64,000 nucleotides of DNA from Emydura subglobosa (GCA_007922225.1 ML679956.1:20462689-20526688); one strand, 5' to 3'; positions 22,911 through 34,760 are shown, counted from the first letter of the stretch. Notes: generated by a model from the letters alone, not told the origin. Made by a program: numbers and translations.

Positions 22911-23160
22911 GGCAGTGCATCCCTCTCTTCCAGCAGCCTTTCCCCTTCTGAAGGGCAGGGCCTGCTCTTTATGGCTGCCGCCCTCCCTGAGGCTCCACCC
23001 CCCTGCTGCCGGGTTGGCCGTCTGGCAGGACCTATCGGGGCCCAGCTGCCTGGTTGCCGGGCAGACTGGGCAGCCGGTGAGTCTAGCGTCTGATTGGGTG
23101 CCTGTGGCCCTTCCACGGGCCCAGGCTCAGAGGAAGGCCACTGCGCCTTCCTACAGTGAC

Positions 23161-23815
23161 ATAAACAATGAGATACCAACATTTGAAATATCTTATGCTA
23201 CTGTTTTAACCCTTTACTATTCTGAGCTGGCTTCTATTTAGGGTGTAATATTATTTAAGGGTAGCAATGAAAACAAGTGGCAACTCACAGATCCACAATC
23301 ATATCTCAATCCAAACTGCCCCAAAGCAACAGTTGTTCATATTCTGTATGGCAATTCAGCCCATTATAGAGACAGGCCTAAATCCTGAAGTTTTAATTGA
23401 ATATGAAGCAAGATATCCCCAGACTTTGGGTAGGGGTTGCGACAAGTTCAGATGCAGTGTCCGCTGCAGACCTCAGACGAATTCTATACAATGGGACCAA
23501 AATCTTGAAGACATCATTGTGTGGGGAGTCTCAGTAGAAGGACTACATTTTGAGACGGCTTCGTACTGAATTACCGTCAAATCTGGGAATTGGGCTCTTC
23601 TCCTCTAGGCTGACTCACAAGGGCAGGAAAATGCCCCTGTGCCATTCTTCTGGGGATAATTAGGACATCAGTCTCCAGGGCTGTCCGATGATTAACATGA
23701 AACTTAACATGAGGGACCTTCAATGAAGGTGGTTTTGTTTGGTTTGTTTTTTATTTATTTGTGTCTGTTTGTTTTGAAGTTTGACATAAAATATAGGTTT
23801 CAAAGGAAAAACACA
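23161..23815. other. Unassigned sequence
   Basis: Returns to ordinary AT-rich composition after the CpG-rich insertion. The 100-codon frame at 23267-23569 has no motif. Confidence 0.4.
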
Positions 23816-24410
23816 CACACACCCCAGTCTAGCTGCTGCCATGGACTGGGATGCGGTGTGCTTCAGCACCCTCTGGGGATCTCTTATCCCTACCCCCGTC
23901 ACATCCCAGGATCTCCAGAAGGTTGTGGGAAAGTTCTGGGGCTGGCTCCCACTCACTGCCCTCACAGCGCATGCTGTCTAGACATCTCTGCACACACAAC
24001 CCCGGGGGGAGGGAAGCAGAAAGAGGAGCAGGGACCAAGCAGCTGCCCTGCAGAAAGGGGAAGCAGCCAGGGTTTTGGGGGTCATCCCTCCCCTGGCCAT
24101 GCTAAGCTGGGAACTCTGCCACTTCCCCTCCCTGCAGGGCAGCCACTTAGTCCCTGCACCACTCTCTCCCGCACCCTCCCAACCCTTGGGGAGGCCCAGT
24201 AGCCAGGGCCATGTGCACACAGGAAAGCAATAGGGCTTGGACCATGGTCCGATCTTCACATGGGCTCAGCCCCTCCCACCATGCAGGGGCTTGGGACCCT
24301 AGGTCTGAGCCCTAGATTAGCACAATCAGTATGTGGACGCAAAGAGGGTTAGGCTTGAGCCTGGGCATACACTGCTATGTAGACACATCCTTGGTTTGTA
24401 TGGGCAAATT
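23816..24410. repeat. GC-rich block, possibly a decayed DNA-transposon relative
   Basis: A compositionally distinct block of about 480 bp ends in a tail resembling the right arm of palindromic MITEs (CTAGGTCTGAGCCCTAGATT, then 'TATGTAGACACATCC'). The left arm was not found. Several overlapping frames in both directions look like GC-rich chance frames. Confidence 0.25.
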
Positions 24411-26066
24411 GCACATTTGTTTTCTTTAAAACTCATTCTAGAATGATTCAAGGCCAAATCCTGAAGTCTTTACTAAGGCCAAACTTCCAGTGAAGTCACT
24501 GAGTGAGGAATGTGTAAAGGCTCCATAAGCATTCAGACTTCTAGAACACATATCTTAATTGTAGTGTGGCAGTGCTGGAGGTCTAATACAGTGAGATTTG
24601 CAGGATTTTTTTTTCTATGCAGTTAATAGCACTGACTGTGTATTTGTACATTATGGAGGTCAGCATTAGATTTCAGACTATTCTACAAACACAAAATCTA
24701 CTCCATTAGCATTTTTTATAAAGTTCTCATTAATCAGTGTAATGTTCATAATGCAAACTATCATTCAGTAGCCAGAAATTATGGATATTTAATAACAGCT
24801 TGAGCCCTCACTGTCTTTGAAACCATGGCCTAGAACCATGGATCTGATAGAGGAAAGCTTGATGCAGCTTTGGAGGAAGGGGTGCAAAGATGGCTGCCGA
24901 TGATCACAAAGGGACTATTACATCAATCATCGACATCCTGACCTAGGACTCAGGGGCATCCTTGCACTACTCCTAGCTAAGCAGACTTTTAGGGCAGCTT
25001 TGCACTGGTGGAACAGCACAAAGCTGCCCCAATGCAAGGGAAAATTTGGCCTTGTCTCTATCCCTGTGTGATACTATGGCAATTAAGGAGCTTCCCTGGT
25101 TTAAAGGGGAAGGATACAGTGGGAGGGTACTTTTGGTGAGCAATCCATTAGGGCTCATTTTTACAGGGAAACTGACTGGATTTGCTATAGTGGAATAATT
25201 TTATCTCCATAGTCATGCTGGTATAACTCCCTATGTGATGTTTGATTCCAGAATAAAAATGACTTTATTCTAGTATAATTACTTCACTATAGCTGTGATA
25301 GTCAATTTCCCTGTGTTGAAAAGTCCTAATTCTACAATGCTTCTTCATCCTGGGTCCAGCCAAAGCGGGGTAGGACAGGGAGACCTTCAGAACATGCTAA
25401 ATGTTTACTCTTTTTCCCCCCTACACACATTTTTTGTGAGAGTGTCAAGGTGGGAAAAAAGAAGGAGCTCAATTAGGGATGTGGAGCAGTTTTTTTTTTT
25501 GATGGTTGGAAAGGCTTTTTAAAATGATGTTTTGAATCTATTAAGTAATACTTATTTTATAATGTTTGTAAAATGCCACAGAGCATTATATGGCACTTTC
25601 ATACATTTAAATAAGCAAAACAAGTTCAGTTAGTTACTTTAATTCTTCAAATTGCTACTAAAATAGGTATACAAGGCCCCAATCATTCAACAGGATGCAT
25701 GCAGGTGACCTTCTTGATGTCAGTAGTGCTTCATGTGGACTGTGGGGTCCCCCTGCGACAGGATCTCATACTCAGTGAAGAACAGCAACAGAACAAGATT
25801 TTCACCAGTCTTCTGTTTTAGCAAGCAATGTGTAAATAACTATGTAAAATTATATGTTTCAAAAACTATTTTCTTAAAGAAATAGAATAGCCCAATCAAG
25901 ATACAAATCTATCTTCACTCTAATGATTATTAGGTATTACATACAGTGGCATTTAGTTTCTAGTACTTACATATGATTCCATCCTTACCATTGCTAACAC
26001 TTGTCCCAGCCTGCCCTTGTGTTTGCTCATCTGATCAAAACAAATTCTTGAATGTGAGCACTGTTT
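24411..26066. other. Unassigned sequence with short homopolymers
   Basis: AT-rich. Short T runs at about 24607 and 25490. No family recognised. Confidence 0.35.
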
Positions 26067-26090
26067 AAAAAAAAAAAAAAAAAAAAAAAA
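26067..26090. repeat. Poly(A), 24 bp
   Basis: An uninterrupted run of 24 A. The sequence before it is not recognised as a LINE or SINE, so a retroposed tail is possible but unproven. Confidence 0.9.
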
Positions 26091-26869
26091 GCCATGGCTA
26101 GGCTGGCAGCCTCTCATCTGATACTTTACTTCCAGCACACCAGCAAGGGCTGGTAACCCTTGTGGATGAAAAGCTTTCAGCACCTAAGAGGATGAAGAGC
26201 CTTTTGTCTGTCTCAAGAATCCCTTCTGGGAGACTCAGAGCAACTCTGACAGGCCTCAGATTTCTTCCTCAGGCAGGATGGAAGCTGTTGAAAGGCATGA
26301 ATAAAGCAGAAAAAAATATGGGACAATTCTGAAAGACCTCCTCCTCAGAAAATCTACAGACAGTAGCCACAATCCAGTGTAATTTTCTTCCTTCCATCTC
26401 CAGCCTACATCTCTAGGGGAACAAGGACTCTATTTTACAGGTAAGCTAAAACAAACATACAAAACCAAAGCTGTCTCACACACACACACACACCAAAAGA
26501 AGGAAAAGGAAGAAAGTTTAGGATGTTTTTTCCAGACAACCATAGTGCTGACTTTTCCTCAAGCAAACCCAGCCTAGCACTCCAGCTATTAAGTAACATA
26601 ACAGGCTCTTTCCAATTGCTTTCTCCCTCCAAGCCAATCTGAACAGTTAGCTAGTGTATGGTCCCTCCTTGATACTTTACTGATGAAGCAGGGTCCAGAT
26701 GCAAGCAATAATACAGTAAACAAAGTAAGAGATGCCTTTTATGCACCTTTGTCAGTGTTTTCACTATGATGTTTGTTTTCTCAGTAGTGATCATGACATG
26801 ATATCAATAAGGTCAAGAAGAACAATTCCAGAAATGTGGAGACCCTCTAAAAATCACAAGTGTAATCCC
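26091..26869. other. Unassigned sequence with a (CA)n tract
   Basis: Contains a short CA repeat at about 26477-26494. Otherwise nothing recognised. Confidence 0.35.
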
Positions 26870-27640
26870 TTTAGGGTTTAAAGAGCATGGCTCCTTTAAA
26901 ACCTTCTTCTGAGGGAGAAGAATTGCTGATGGTTCCAGGAAGAGGAAAATGCTGGTTGTTGCAGGGTCCAGGAGAAAGGGAGAGCAATGGGTGTGAGTGT
27001 CTGTACCTCAGGCCCTCACATAGTGAAACAGCTGAGAACCTGCCCAAAGCCTGAGAGGGACAGAATAACCAACTGGGATGCCCAAGGACAGGAGCCAGGA
27101 GGAGCACCGTGCCAGGGAGGAATGACCCAAGGAGGACAAGCCAGAGCTGGACCCAGTATCACTGTGACCCAGAGCTGTATGGGGCTGTGAGTTATGTGAC
27201 CTTGCATTAGGAAGAAGGAGGGAGGCTGCAGATAGCTAAGTGGGGAGGGTCTCATTCTGTGTGGGTTTGAGGAGAGTGGCAGGTGAGGGCACCGGTGGGG
27301 TTTGTTGGGGGGAGAAGTTCACTGGTGCCAAAGACGAGCAGGAGCACCCAAGACTCATTGCTGGAATCCTAAACTTTTGAGTGCAGATGCATTTCTCAGT
27401 GTTTGCCCTTTCAAACTGGGGTACCACTGGGCTTGTGGGACCTCATGGTGGATGTAACCCTGTTTTGCCACTCCCACTATCTTCCCCCCTGTTGTTTTTT
27501 CTCCAACCATTCCTCTGTAAATAAATATTTCCCTTTCCTATATTCATTGTACTATTCCAGTGTCTGTGTGTTTATTCCAGGGTGTTTGGAACAGGTGCCC
27601 CTGGGGTGGAAGGGACTTTCCCTGTGGCATTCCTGCACAC
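26870..27640 (+). repeat. Candidate LTR (plus), boundaries uncertain
   Basis: GC-moderate block with TTTAAA near 26877, purine-rich stretches, and a polyadenylation signal AATAAA at 27520-27525 followed within 60 bp by a GT-rich stretch (GTGTCTGTGTGTTTATT). This order suggests an LTR or other pol II transcribed repeat. TG...CA ends and a target duplication were not found. Confidence 0.35.
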
Positions 27641-28410
27641 GCCTTTTTTTGTCCGGAACTGCCTGCAGAGCAGACTCTATCTTGGCCACGAGGGCTCTAA
27701 ACATACACAAGTAAGGATGCAGACGGAGGAAAGGTATTTTTCTATGTCCAAGGAATCTGACTGCACTATAACTTGGGAGCCTCACTAACAAGCAGTCAGG
27801 AGGAACTCTAGAGAAGGAGGAAAAATAGCCAACATTTGTATTTCACCTTTCAATCTGGTGGCTCCCTAATAGCTTCAGATGTTTCCCAGTTATCACTTTA
27901 CCTATGTGTGGTAGAGCTGGTCGAAAAATGCCCAATTTTTTAGTTTTTCCTGTGAAGGACAATCCTGAAAGACTTCCAATGAAAAACCAAAACTAGAAAA
28001 AAGTTTTGGAAACTGAAAGGTTTTCCATGTCAATACACATTTTTGGGTTTTGGTAAAAGTTCTCAGTTTTAAAAAATTGAAAACCAACATTTTTTGGTTT
28101 TTTCTTAAATCAAAACCTGAAACTTTTCCAATAAACATTATTCATTTTCAAATACTAAATCATTTTCAGATCTCAATTTTTCATTAAAAATCATTTGGAA
28201 AGCCAATCTGCTTCCTAAGTTTTCTATTAAAATTTCCAACCACATTGAATATGCAGCTATGTCTGGGATAGTGCACAATAATTGCCAAACAGTTTGAAAT
28301 ACAAATATAGGCTTACAATCATAAATCAATCTCCACATTTCTTCTATAATTCAAAATTTCATCTTTATTTCTGGGTACTAAATACAAACCCAATCCAGAC
28401 ACTGCCTGAG
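27641..28410. other. Unassigned sequence
   Basis: Around 27905-28150 there are repeated TTTT-GG-AAAA words (variants of AAAACCAAAACT and TTTTTGGTTTTTTC), a decayed simple or foldback repeat. Otherwise nothing. Confidence 0.35.
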
Positions 28411-29511
28411 TGTGACACACTGCACCTTCAAGTACACCCTTATGGTGTGATTGTATATCATTCCTGTTCACCCTTATTGTGTATTGTTCAATGCAAAGTA
28501 TGTCATGTAAGATGTTTTTGGAATGCTCATGGCATACTGAACATTATTGTTATAGTAGTATGTTTGTTGCAATGTCATGTGTATGGTTATGAGACTTCGC
28601 TATGTAATCTTCCCAAATATGTGTCTCATGGCTTGAGGCAGATCTAGGCTAAACCCTCCAATAGCAGAGAGGTAGTTCACGCCTCACTAAGGATTGCATT
28701 AAACTCTTCCAGGAACAATGGACTAGCCTAGGCATCGATAAGGGGATGCTCATGTGACTCAGGACATGGAGGTATCCATGCACAGACATTGTTCGTCACT
28801 TGACCCCGAAGGGGGCAGGCAAAGGAACATGTTAAAAACGGGGACATTTTGGCTGCTGACTCTCTCTATCTCTCTCTTCCTTTTCCATCTACAAACAACA
28901 TGAAGCAACTGAAGGACTGTCCACAGGGGGACAGCCTGGCTGAAGGAAATCAGTCAGCCTGTGGTGAGCATTATCTGACTTTGTAAGGTTACTGAAAGTG
29001 TTAAGCTTAGTTTAGAATGTGATTTGTTTTTATTTCTTCCTGATCAAATCCGACTTATTTTCCTCTGAGTTATAGTCACTCAAAATATTTCTGTACTTAG
29101 TAAACTTATTTGCTCGTTTTATCTAAAGTGTTTGGTTTAAGGTGTCAGCGACTCCATTTGAAGTGACAAAGCTGGTGCATATCAATTTCTTTGATAAATT
29201 GACAAACATATGAGCTTGCAGAATCCAGTGGGCAGCACTGAACACTGTAAGATGGCAGTTACTAGAGTTGCATCTGGGACTGGAGATATTGGCTGGGGTC
29301 CTACCATTGCATAATCCCACGAGTGGTCAGTTACAGGCACCCACTCACTGAGTTGGAGGGAGGAGGGAGCAACTTAATTGCTGATGGCTTTGCGTGAGCT
29401 GCCCAGGAGTGGGGATTCACATAGCAAAGCAGAGTGAGACATGCTACAGGAGTGGGGGATTGGGGATGACATAGCAATATACCAGTCCAGATTGCAGAGG
29501 GAAACGTCACA
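28411..29511 (+). mobile_element. Solo LTR, 1.1 kb, copy 1 of a pair
   Basis: Starts TGTGACACACTGC and ends GGGAAACGTCACA (TG...CA). It matches the reverse complement of 58222-59311 along its whole length: TACACCCTTATGGTGTGATT, 'AGGAACAATGGACT', 'ATATCAATTTCTTTGATAAA' and 'CCAGTCCAGATTGCAG' are shared in the same order. Flanks CTGAG and CCATG do not form a target duplication. Plus orientation is provisional. A TATA-like GTTAAAAACGG lies near 28832. No internal retroviral region lies next to it. Confidence 0.75.
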
Positions 29512-30737
29512 CCATGTGAAAATCTCATTGGCACAAGTAGGAGTTCTGCATGCAATGGGCTTGCAGGACTGGACCCTAACTAAATCAAAGACAGTTGCTA
29601 TAATGATGATGAAAAGTCTCTAATCCTAGAGGAGTTCCGGATTTGACCCAAAGCCTGTGGAGTGGGAAAAGTTTTAAATATGAAAGTATTAATTTGCATC
29701 CAGACTTGAAGATTCTGCACGAGAGTAATTATAATAAGTAAGTTGAGGAAATGACTATGAATTTAAATATATGGATTGCCCACCCCCTCTTTCTGGCATG
29801 AAGAAATGGATGATTAAAATGAATGTTCTATCCAATCTCCTTTCCTTGTTTCAGGATTTATCTCTGTCTGCTCTGAAGGATTTTGTTTTAAACTATTTGA
29901 TTGTTTGAATATTTTTATTTAAAGACTTATATCTGGAGATAATTTATTGTCCTATTAACATGTCTGAAGACCCCATGAAAAAGGCTATGAGAACCATTCT
30001 TAATAACATCCACAGTATATATTAGTTAGAAGTAATATTAGCTGATGTAAAAATGAAATGAGAATGTACCATAGAGAATAAGGTCCATAAAAATGTCCAG
30101 GAGAGAGTAAGCCTTATCCATTCCAAAAGATTATACCTGCAGCACTCACCACTGTCTGTAATTCAGTTTCCAGAAGCTATAGAGATGAAAAAAATAGCCA
30201 TTGTTTTTAGTAAATCTAATAATTTGTTACTAGAGATGGGCAAATTGTTCCCAGCCAACCAGTTATTTGAATAATTTAAATTTAACTCTCTAGGCCACTC
30301 ACACCAAACCCCTATGCCATTAAAATGTGTGGAAATTCTGTCATTAATTTCAATAAGAAGAAAGATTTGGCCCTTCCTGGATTATCTGTGATTTTTTCAG
30401 GTTTGTTCATTATTGAATAAATAATTAATGGGAACAAATTTCAGTGCATGAGTTCTTCAACTGCTTGCTATGACTATTGCTTTTGATGGTCATTATTCAT
30501 AATTCACTGTTTACATGGGGGTTTGATCCAAAAGCCATTAAGGTGAATTGACCTTAACTTGACTACAGTAGGCTCTGGAATAGGTCCTGCTTGACTAATC
30601 ACATGGTATTCTTCTTCTAAACTGGATAACTCCCAAGTGCACACAGAGAAGGAGGCAAATATTGGTAGAAATATTACTGTGAATATGTGGCTGCACAAAT
30701 ATTCAGAACACTTTCACTCTCCTCAAAATTATTCTTC
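29512..30737. other. Unassigned sequence
   Basis: AT-rich with no recognised repeat or gene. Confidence 0.35.
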
Positions 30738-30955
30738 TTATATTTATATTATGGGAGCACCCTGGAAGCCCAGTCAAGGATCAGGGGCCCCATTATGCTA
30801 GGCACCGTGCAAATAAGCATCCAAAAAGACAGTCCCTACCTCAGAGAGCCTGCAGTCCAGACCAGGTCAGATTGGTGGACAAGACAGAGAAATGGGAATG
30901 AAGATACAGTGGGAGGACAAGGTAATGATAAAACTAAGAGTTTAGCAGAAAAATA
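30738..30955 (-). repeat. SINE/LINE 3'-tail type repeat (antisense)
   Basis: The words 'CCCAGTCAAGGATCAGGGGC', 'CATTATGCTAGGCACCGTGC', 'AAAAAGACAGTCCCTACCTC' and 'AGAGAGCCTGCAGTC' follow the same order as in 18224-18370 and 49990-50105. This is the longest and clearest antisense copy in the window. Confidence 0.65.
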
Positions 30956-31704
30956 GAAGTCTCAGAACAAGCAGAATCCTTATGACTAATTCTGCATACA
31001 ATCTATGAAAATTTATGGATTTAATTTATCTAACTCTTCAACAACTTTTTTTTTTTTTTTTTGCACTACTTGCCCAGGTGTACTAATTACTCTTACTTAT
31101 ATGCAAATCTCTAATATTTACAAGCTCTCAGGAGGCATTAAACCCAAATATTTGGGTTTAAGAACTATCAGAATGAGATCTTGGATTTAACATCACTCAG
31201 ATGGTATTGGGATACCACTACTAAGCTTCAAATAGCATTCACAGACCCACGTACGAGTATAAGATTTATCCTATGTATATTTGTACAGACTCATTTGTTG
31301 AGTTTTTTCTTAAATTGGGGCTAGATTGTAACTAAACTTGTGTAAGGGGGTGATGCATAAACTTCACTAGTTGAGGAGCAGCACTAGAAGTCATTAAGAT
31401 CCAGCAACACACTTATGAATCACAGTTCCTCCTCTGCTTCCTCCTTGCTCCCAGAAGACAGTACATCTGCTCCTGGTCTATACCAACTGTAAATCATTTC
31501 CCCTCTCCCAGCTCTGGTTCAGCTACTCAAGCCAGTAAGGAAGGAGAAGGTATGGGGTGGTGCCCAGGCTTTATTCATTCCCTGCCCATTCCATGCCCAC
31601 CTACTCTGGGGTGGGAAGTAAGCAGGCACCAGGACTCAAAGTCTATTTAGCACACATAAGAATGGAAAAGGGTCTGTTGTGAGCACATAAAACAAGTCAG
31701 AATC
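30956..31704. other. Unassigned sequence with poly(T)
   Basis: A 17-bp T run at 31046-31062. Otherwise nothing recognised. Confidence 0.35.
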
Positions 31705-31812
31705 TCACCCCTTCAGGGCAGGGATCATGTCTTCCTATATATTGTACAGCACCCAACACAATGGAGCCTCTGGGTGTTCCTGTAACAATAAATAAAATAA
31801 TACTAATAATAA
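31705..31812 (+). repeat. SINE/LINE 3'-tail type repeat (sense)
   Basis: CAGGGCAGGGATCATGTCTT, 'TTGTACAGCACCCAACACAA' and 'TGGAGCCTCTGGGTG', ending in an ATAATAAT tail: the same family as the antisense copies, in reverse orientation. Confidence 0.65.
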
Positions 31813-31879
31813 TCCAATCCTTAAATGCATAAACAGGGAATCTCGAGTAGGTGTAGAAAGGTTATTTTACCTCTGTGTT

Positions 31880-32405
31880 TGGCACTGGTGTGACTGCTGC
31901 TGGAATACTGCATCCAGTTCTGGTATCCACAATTCAAGAAGGATATTGATAAATTGAAGAATCACAAGAATGATTAAAGGATTAGATGACATGCCTTATA
32001 GTGATAGAGTCAAGGAGCTCAATCTATTCAGTTTAACAAAGAGAAGGATAAGAGGTGACCTGTGTACAGTCTACAACTACCAGTGTGAAGAATAAATATT
32101 TAATAATGGGCTGTTCAATCTATCAGAGAAAGGTATAACACAATCCAATGGCTTGAAGTTGACCCTAGCCAAATTCAGATTAGAAATAAGGTGTACATTT
32201 TTAACAGTGAGCAATTAACCACTAGAACTAGTTACTAAGCGTGGTGTGGATTCTCCATCACTGACAGGTTTTAAATCAAGATAGGATGTTTTTCTAAAAG
32301 ATATGATTTAGGAATTATTTTGGGGGAAGTTCTACGGCCTGTATCATACAGGAGGTCAGACTAGAAGATCACAGTTTTCCCTTCTGGCTCTGGAACCTAT
32401 GAATG
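31880..32405 (+). mobile_element. Older CR1 LINE, 3' end of ORF2 and 3' UTR
   Basis: Continuous similarity to the CR1 C-terminal coding region and 3' UTR: 'TGGAATACTGCATCCAGTTC', 'ATTCAAGAAGGATATTGATA', 'AGTGATAGAGTCAAGGAGCT', 'TTTTTAACAGTGAGCAATTA' and the end 'GGAGGTCAGACTAGAAGATC', then CTATGAATG. It is a different subfamily from the 3171, 11075 and 36905 copies, which end in GTTCTTATG. Translation is full of stops. Confidence 0.85.
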
Positions 32406-33121
32406 CACACACAAGGGAACCAAATTAAGATTGAAGAGGCAACCATAATTCTGACATTTCCAAACTTTAAACTGCTTGATTTTGCAACCCTTAGTAATGT
32501 TCTTTTAATGTAGTTTATTCTGTGGGATATAGCACATATGCCTCTCAGTGATTTGTCAGTGTGTTTAATTGATTATTCAATGGATAATTTTAGTAAGCTT
32601 GTTATGTTGGTTTTAGTGTAACAAATAGTGCTGAAAATAAAATATAACAGAAAATATCAGTCAAGAATATAAACATAAACCTAAGAAATAAAGAAATTAA
32701 AATATTTCTCCCTTACTTTAGATATATTTTTAAATTAAACTTTCTTCAAACCTACTGAGCAACAATTAAATCTCTTTTCATTTCCTAGAGTCTGGAAACA
32801 TTACAGTTTTGGACCTGGGCCCAATCTGTCAAGAAGGAAGAGGGAGGGAAGAGAATAGGAGGCCTACTCTAAGGAGAGATCAATGAAGTGTAACACTTCT
32901 AGCAGAAACTTAGATAGGAATTTGGATGGAGGGAGGCAGGATAAATCTTTAGCTTTATTACACACACAGTTTGTGATGGTGTTTGCCAAGGCTATAGAGC
33001 AAAACTCAGACTTTTTCTACATTGATGCCACAAGCTCCTCAGTACATTACACAATGTCGTCATGTTACTGAAACAACTTCCAAGTTGGCACTAATATTCA
33101 GCACAAGCTAGATTGGAGCCA

Positions 33122-33124
<3 letters not shown>
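32406..33124. other. Unassigned sequence
   Basis: AT-rich; nothing recognised. Confidence 0.35.

Positions 33125-33156
<32 letters not shown>
33125..33156. repeat. Poly(T), 32 bp
   Basis: An uninterrupted run of 32 T, possibly the tail of a minus-strand retroposed sequence lying to its right (33157-33350). No parent transcript is recognised. Seen from the minus strand it produces a chance Lys run in a frame. Confidence 0.9.
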
Positions 33157-33160
<4 letters not shown>

Positions 33161-34483
33161 GAAACTGGTTTTTCATTGGCATTTGAAAAATGGCAGTGTC
33201 TGAGAAACCCACTAATGCTTGAATCTGAAGGATAATGTGAGTTTCACATTCTTTGGTACATGTGTTATGGGTGAGTTGTACATTCTTGGAGTTGGATGAA
33301 ATGGTTTTCTGAACATAAGCCACTGAAGAACCACCTAATAGTGTGTTTCCTCTGGAGGTACAGACTGTCAGCTGTTATCTGAGTGTTTTGGTTGAATCTC
33401 CTCCAATCTGAAACATTCTCAGTTTAATTAGGTATTTAATATCCATTATTTGCAGTTTTAGTAGAAATGGCTTCAAATCAAGCTGCTCTAATGCTTATCT
33501 GCTGCCTCGGTGACAAGATGACACATGCTGATGAAAGTCTAACACATCTTAGGTAAAGGCTAAACTCAGTGCCTCTGGTAAGATGGTCTAATGGCTCAGA
33601 CTTAGAAATCCATCTTTATCTCCATGAGAGTAACATACTTCTGCCAAAGAAGGCTAGCAACAGGCAGAACTGCCTGCCGAGAAAAGCTGTGTGCAATGAA
33701 ACTCTCACCCATAAGGTGAATATGGTTTGTTTCATCTCAAACACATAGTTCAGACCGGATGCATCGAAGAATTTTCTTGACATTCAAAAGTCTTTTGGGT
33801 GAAGTGAGGCTTAGTCCAGTTTCACTTCAACTTGGACACATTTTGCTTTCATGCTGAAATCATTATATCATGTTCATTGTTTTAATGAAGCCAGTGGGAG
33901 AAGCTGGGAATGCCTGAAATGCAGGCCATTCCTGAGGTACCTAAGTAAGGGCATTTTTTAAATCTTGCCCAATAAAAACACATTTACAAATATGATCTTC
34001 TATATGTCATACAATACACTTTTTCCATATTAGGTAGGCTACAGATCCAAAGATTCAAAGCCAAGATCTCGGCAGTTGAACAGAAAATCTACAATTTCCA
34101 CACTAAACCAGTAAACACCCTATTTGGAGTTTCAGGCTTATTTTACAGAAGACAGCCATAAATTTCACCTAAATCCCTAAAGCCTAACAACAAACCATAT
34201 ATAAACACCAAGGAAAACCATACAAACAAGACAGCTGCCCTTTCTTCTAGGCACACAGCCTCCAGTTGTTTCCTCCCTGACAAAACCCAAGCTTAACTAG
34301 ACTCAGGCGCATGTGATTAACTGAGCTCAGGGACTCACTCCTATGTGGAAAAACTCTTCTGGGATTTAAACCCAAAAGCCATACCATTGTTTGGCTCATC
34401 AATGCTTCTCTAGATTGTCACCACTATAGGGCATCCTGGCTGTGAAACCCATCCAAAGAATACCAAAAACTATATGTAAGATG
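33157..34483. other. Unassigned sequence
   Basis: No family or gene recognised in about 1.3 kb. Confidence 0.35.
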
Positions 34484-34760
34484 AGTTCCAGAGGGATAGC
34501 CGTGTTAGTCTGTTTTTAGCAAAACAGTGAGGAGGGTGAGTGTAAACGAGGTTAATACAATCAGGGTGGATGAGGCCGTTCACAACAGTTGATGAGTTAC
34601 ACACGCCCTCCTCACTGTGATAACTAACCCATCCTTGACTGTGTATATATACGTACCAAACTGAAGTTTCCCCTTCATGCATCCGACCAAGTGGGTTTCT
34701 GCCCACGAAAGCTTATGTCCAAATAAATTTGTTAGTCTTTAAGGGGCCACAGGACTCTCG
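34484..34760 (+). mobile_element. Short non-autonomous Penelope-like relic with inverted end
   Basis: The left end (34485-34511, CAGAGGGATAGCCGTGTTAG...) is the reverse complement of the terminal words of the 16-kb Penelope copy (17618-17643). The right part (34675-34760) repeats that copy's tail in the forward sense: hammerhead-like core, 'TTGTTAGTCTTTAA' and 'CCACAGGACTCTCG'. Between them lies a hairpin (CAGTGAGGAGGGTGAGTGT at 34525-34543 against ACACACGCCCTCCTCACTG at 34599-34617). No coding sequence. Inverted terminal pieces are known for Penelope-type insertions. Confidence 0.7.
34679..34718 (+). ncRNA. Degenerate hammerhead-like motif
   Basis: Same layout as at 17511-17550: GCAT, core, stem II GTGGG/CCCAC (fully paired here), GAAA at 34707-34710, AGCT, then ATGT closing on GCAT with one G-U pair. 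The core reads CCGACCA instead of CTGATGA, losing essential residues, so self-cleavage is not expected. Confidence 0.45.

Larger units (their letters stand above)
22023..23155 (-). mobile_element. CpG-rich 1.13-kb LTR-like insertion (copy A), TSD GTGAC
   Basis: The unit is bounded by TGTAGGGC and CCTTCCTACA (TG...CA) and flanked by a perfect 5-bp duplication GTGAC (22018-22022 and 23156-23160). These are the marks of an integrated retroviral-type LTR. It is far richer in GC and CpG than its surroundings. Orientation is set by similarity to copy B (56187-57301): in that sense it starts with a TGTAG-type end, has a TATA-like CATAAAG near 22970, and encodes the acidic peptide of 22423-22910. A 48-bp subterminal direct repeat lies near each end (22056-22103 and 23108-23153). 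No AATAAA was seen. It could also be a short non-autonomous LTR element rather than a solo LTR. Confidence 0.75.

Noticed and set aside
22018..23241. CpG-rich block as a host CpG-island promoter with several overlapping frames
   Set aside because: The block is bounded exactly by a 5-bp target duplication and TG...CA ends and has a related copy at 56 kb, so it is a mobile element. Most overlapping frames are GC-rich shadows.
33108..33323. Minus frame with a poly-Lys tract
   Set aside because: The Lys run is the T32 homopolymer read on the other strand.
34679..34718. An active hammerhead ribozyme
   Set aside because: The catalytic core is CCGACCA instead of CTGATGA, so essential bases are lost. 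Kept only as a degenerate motif.
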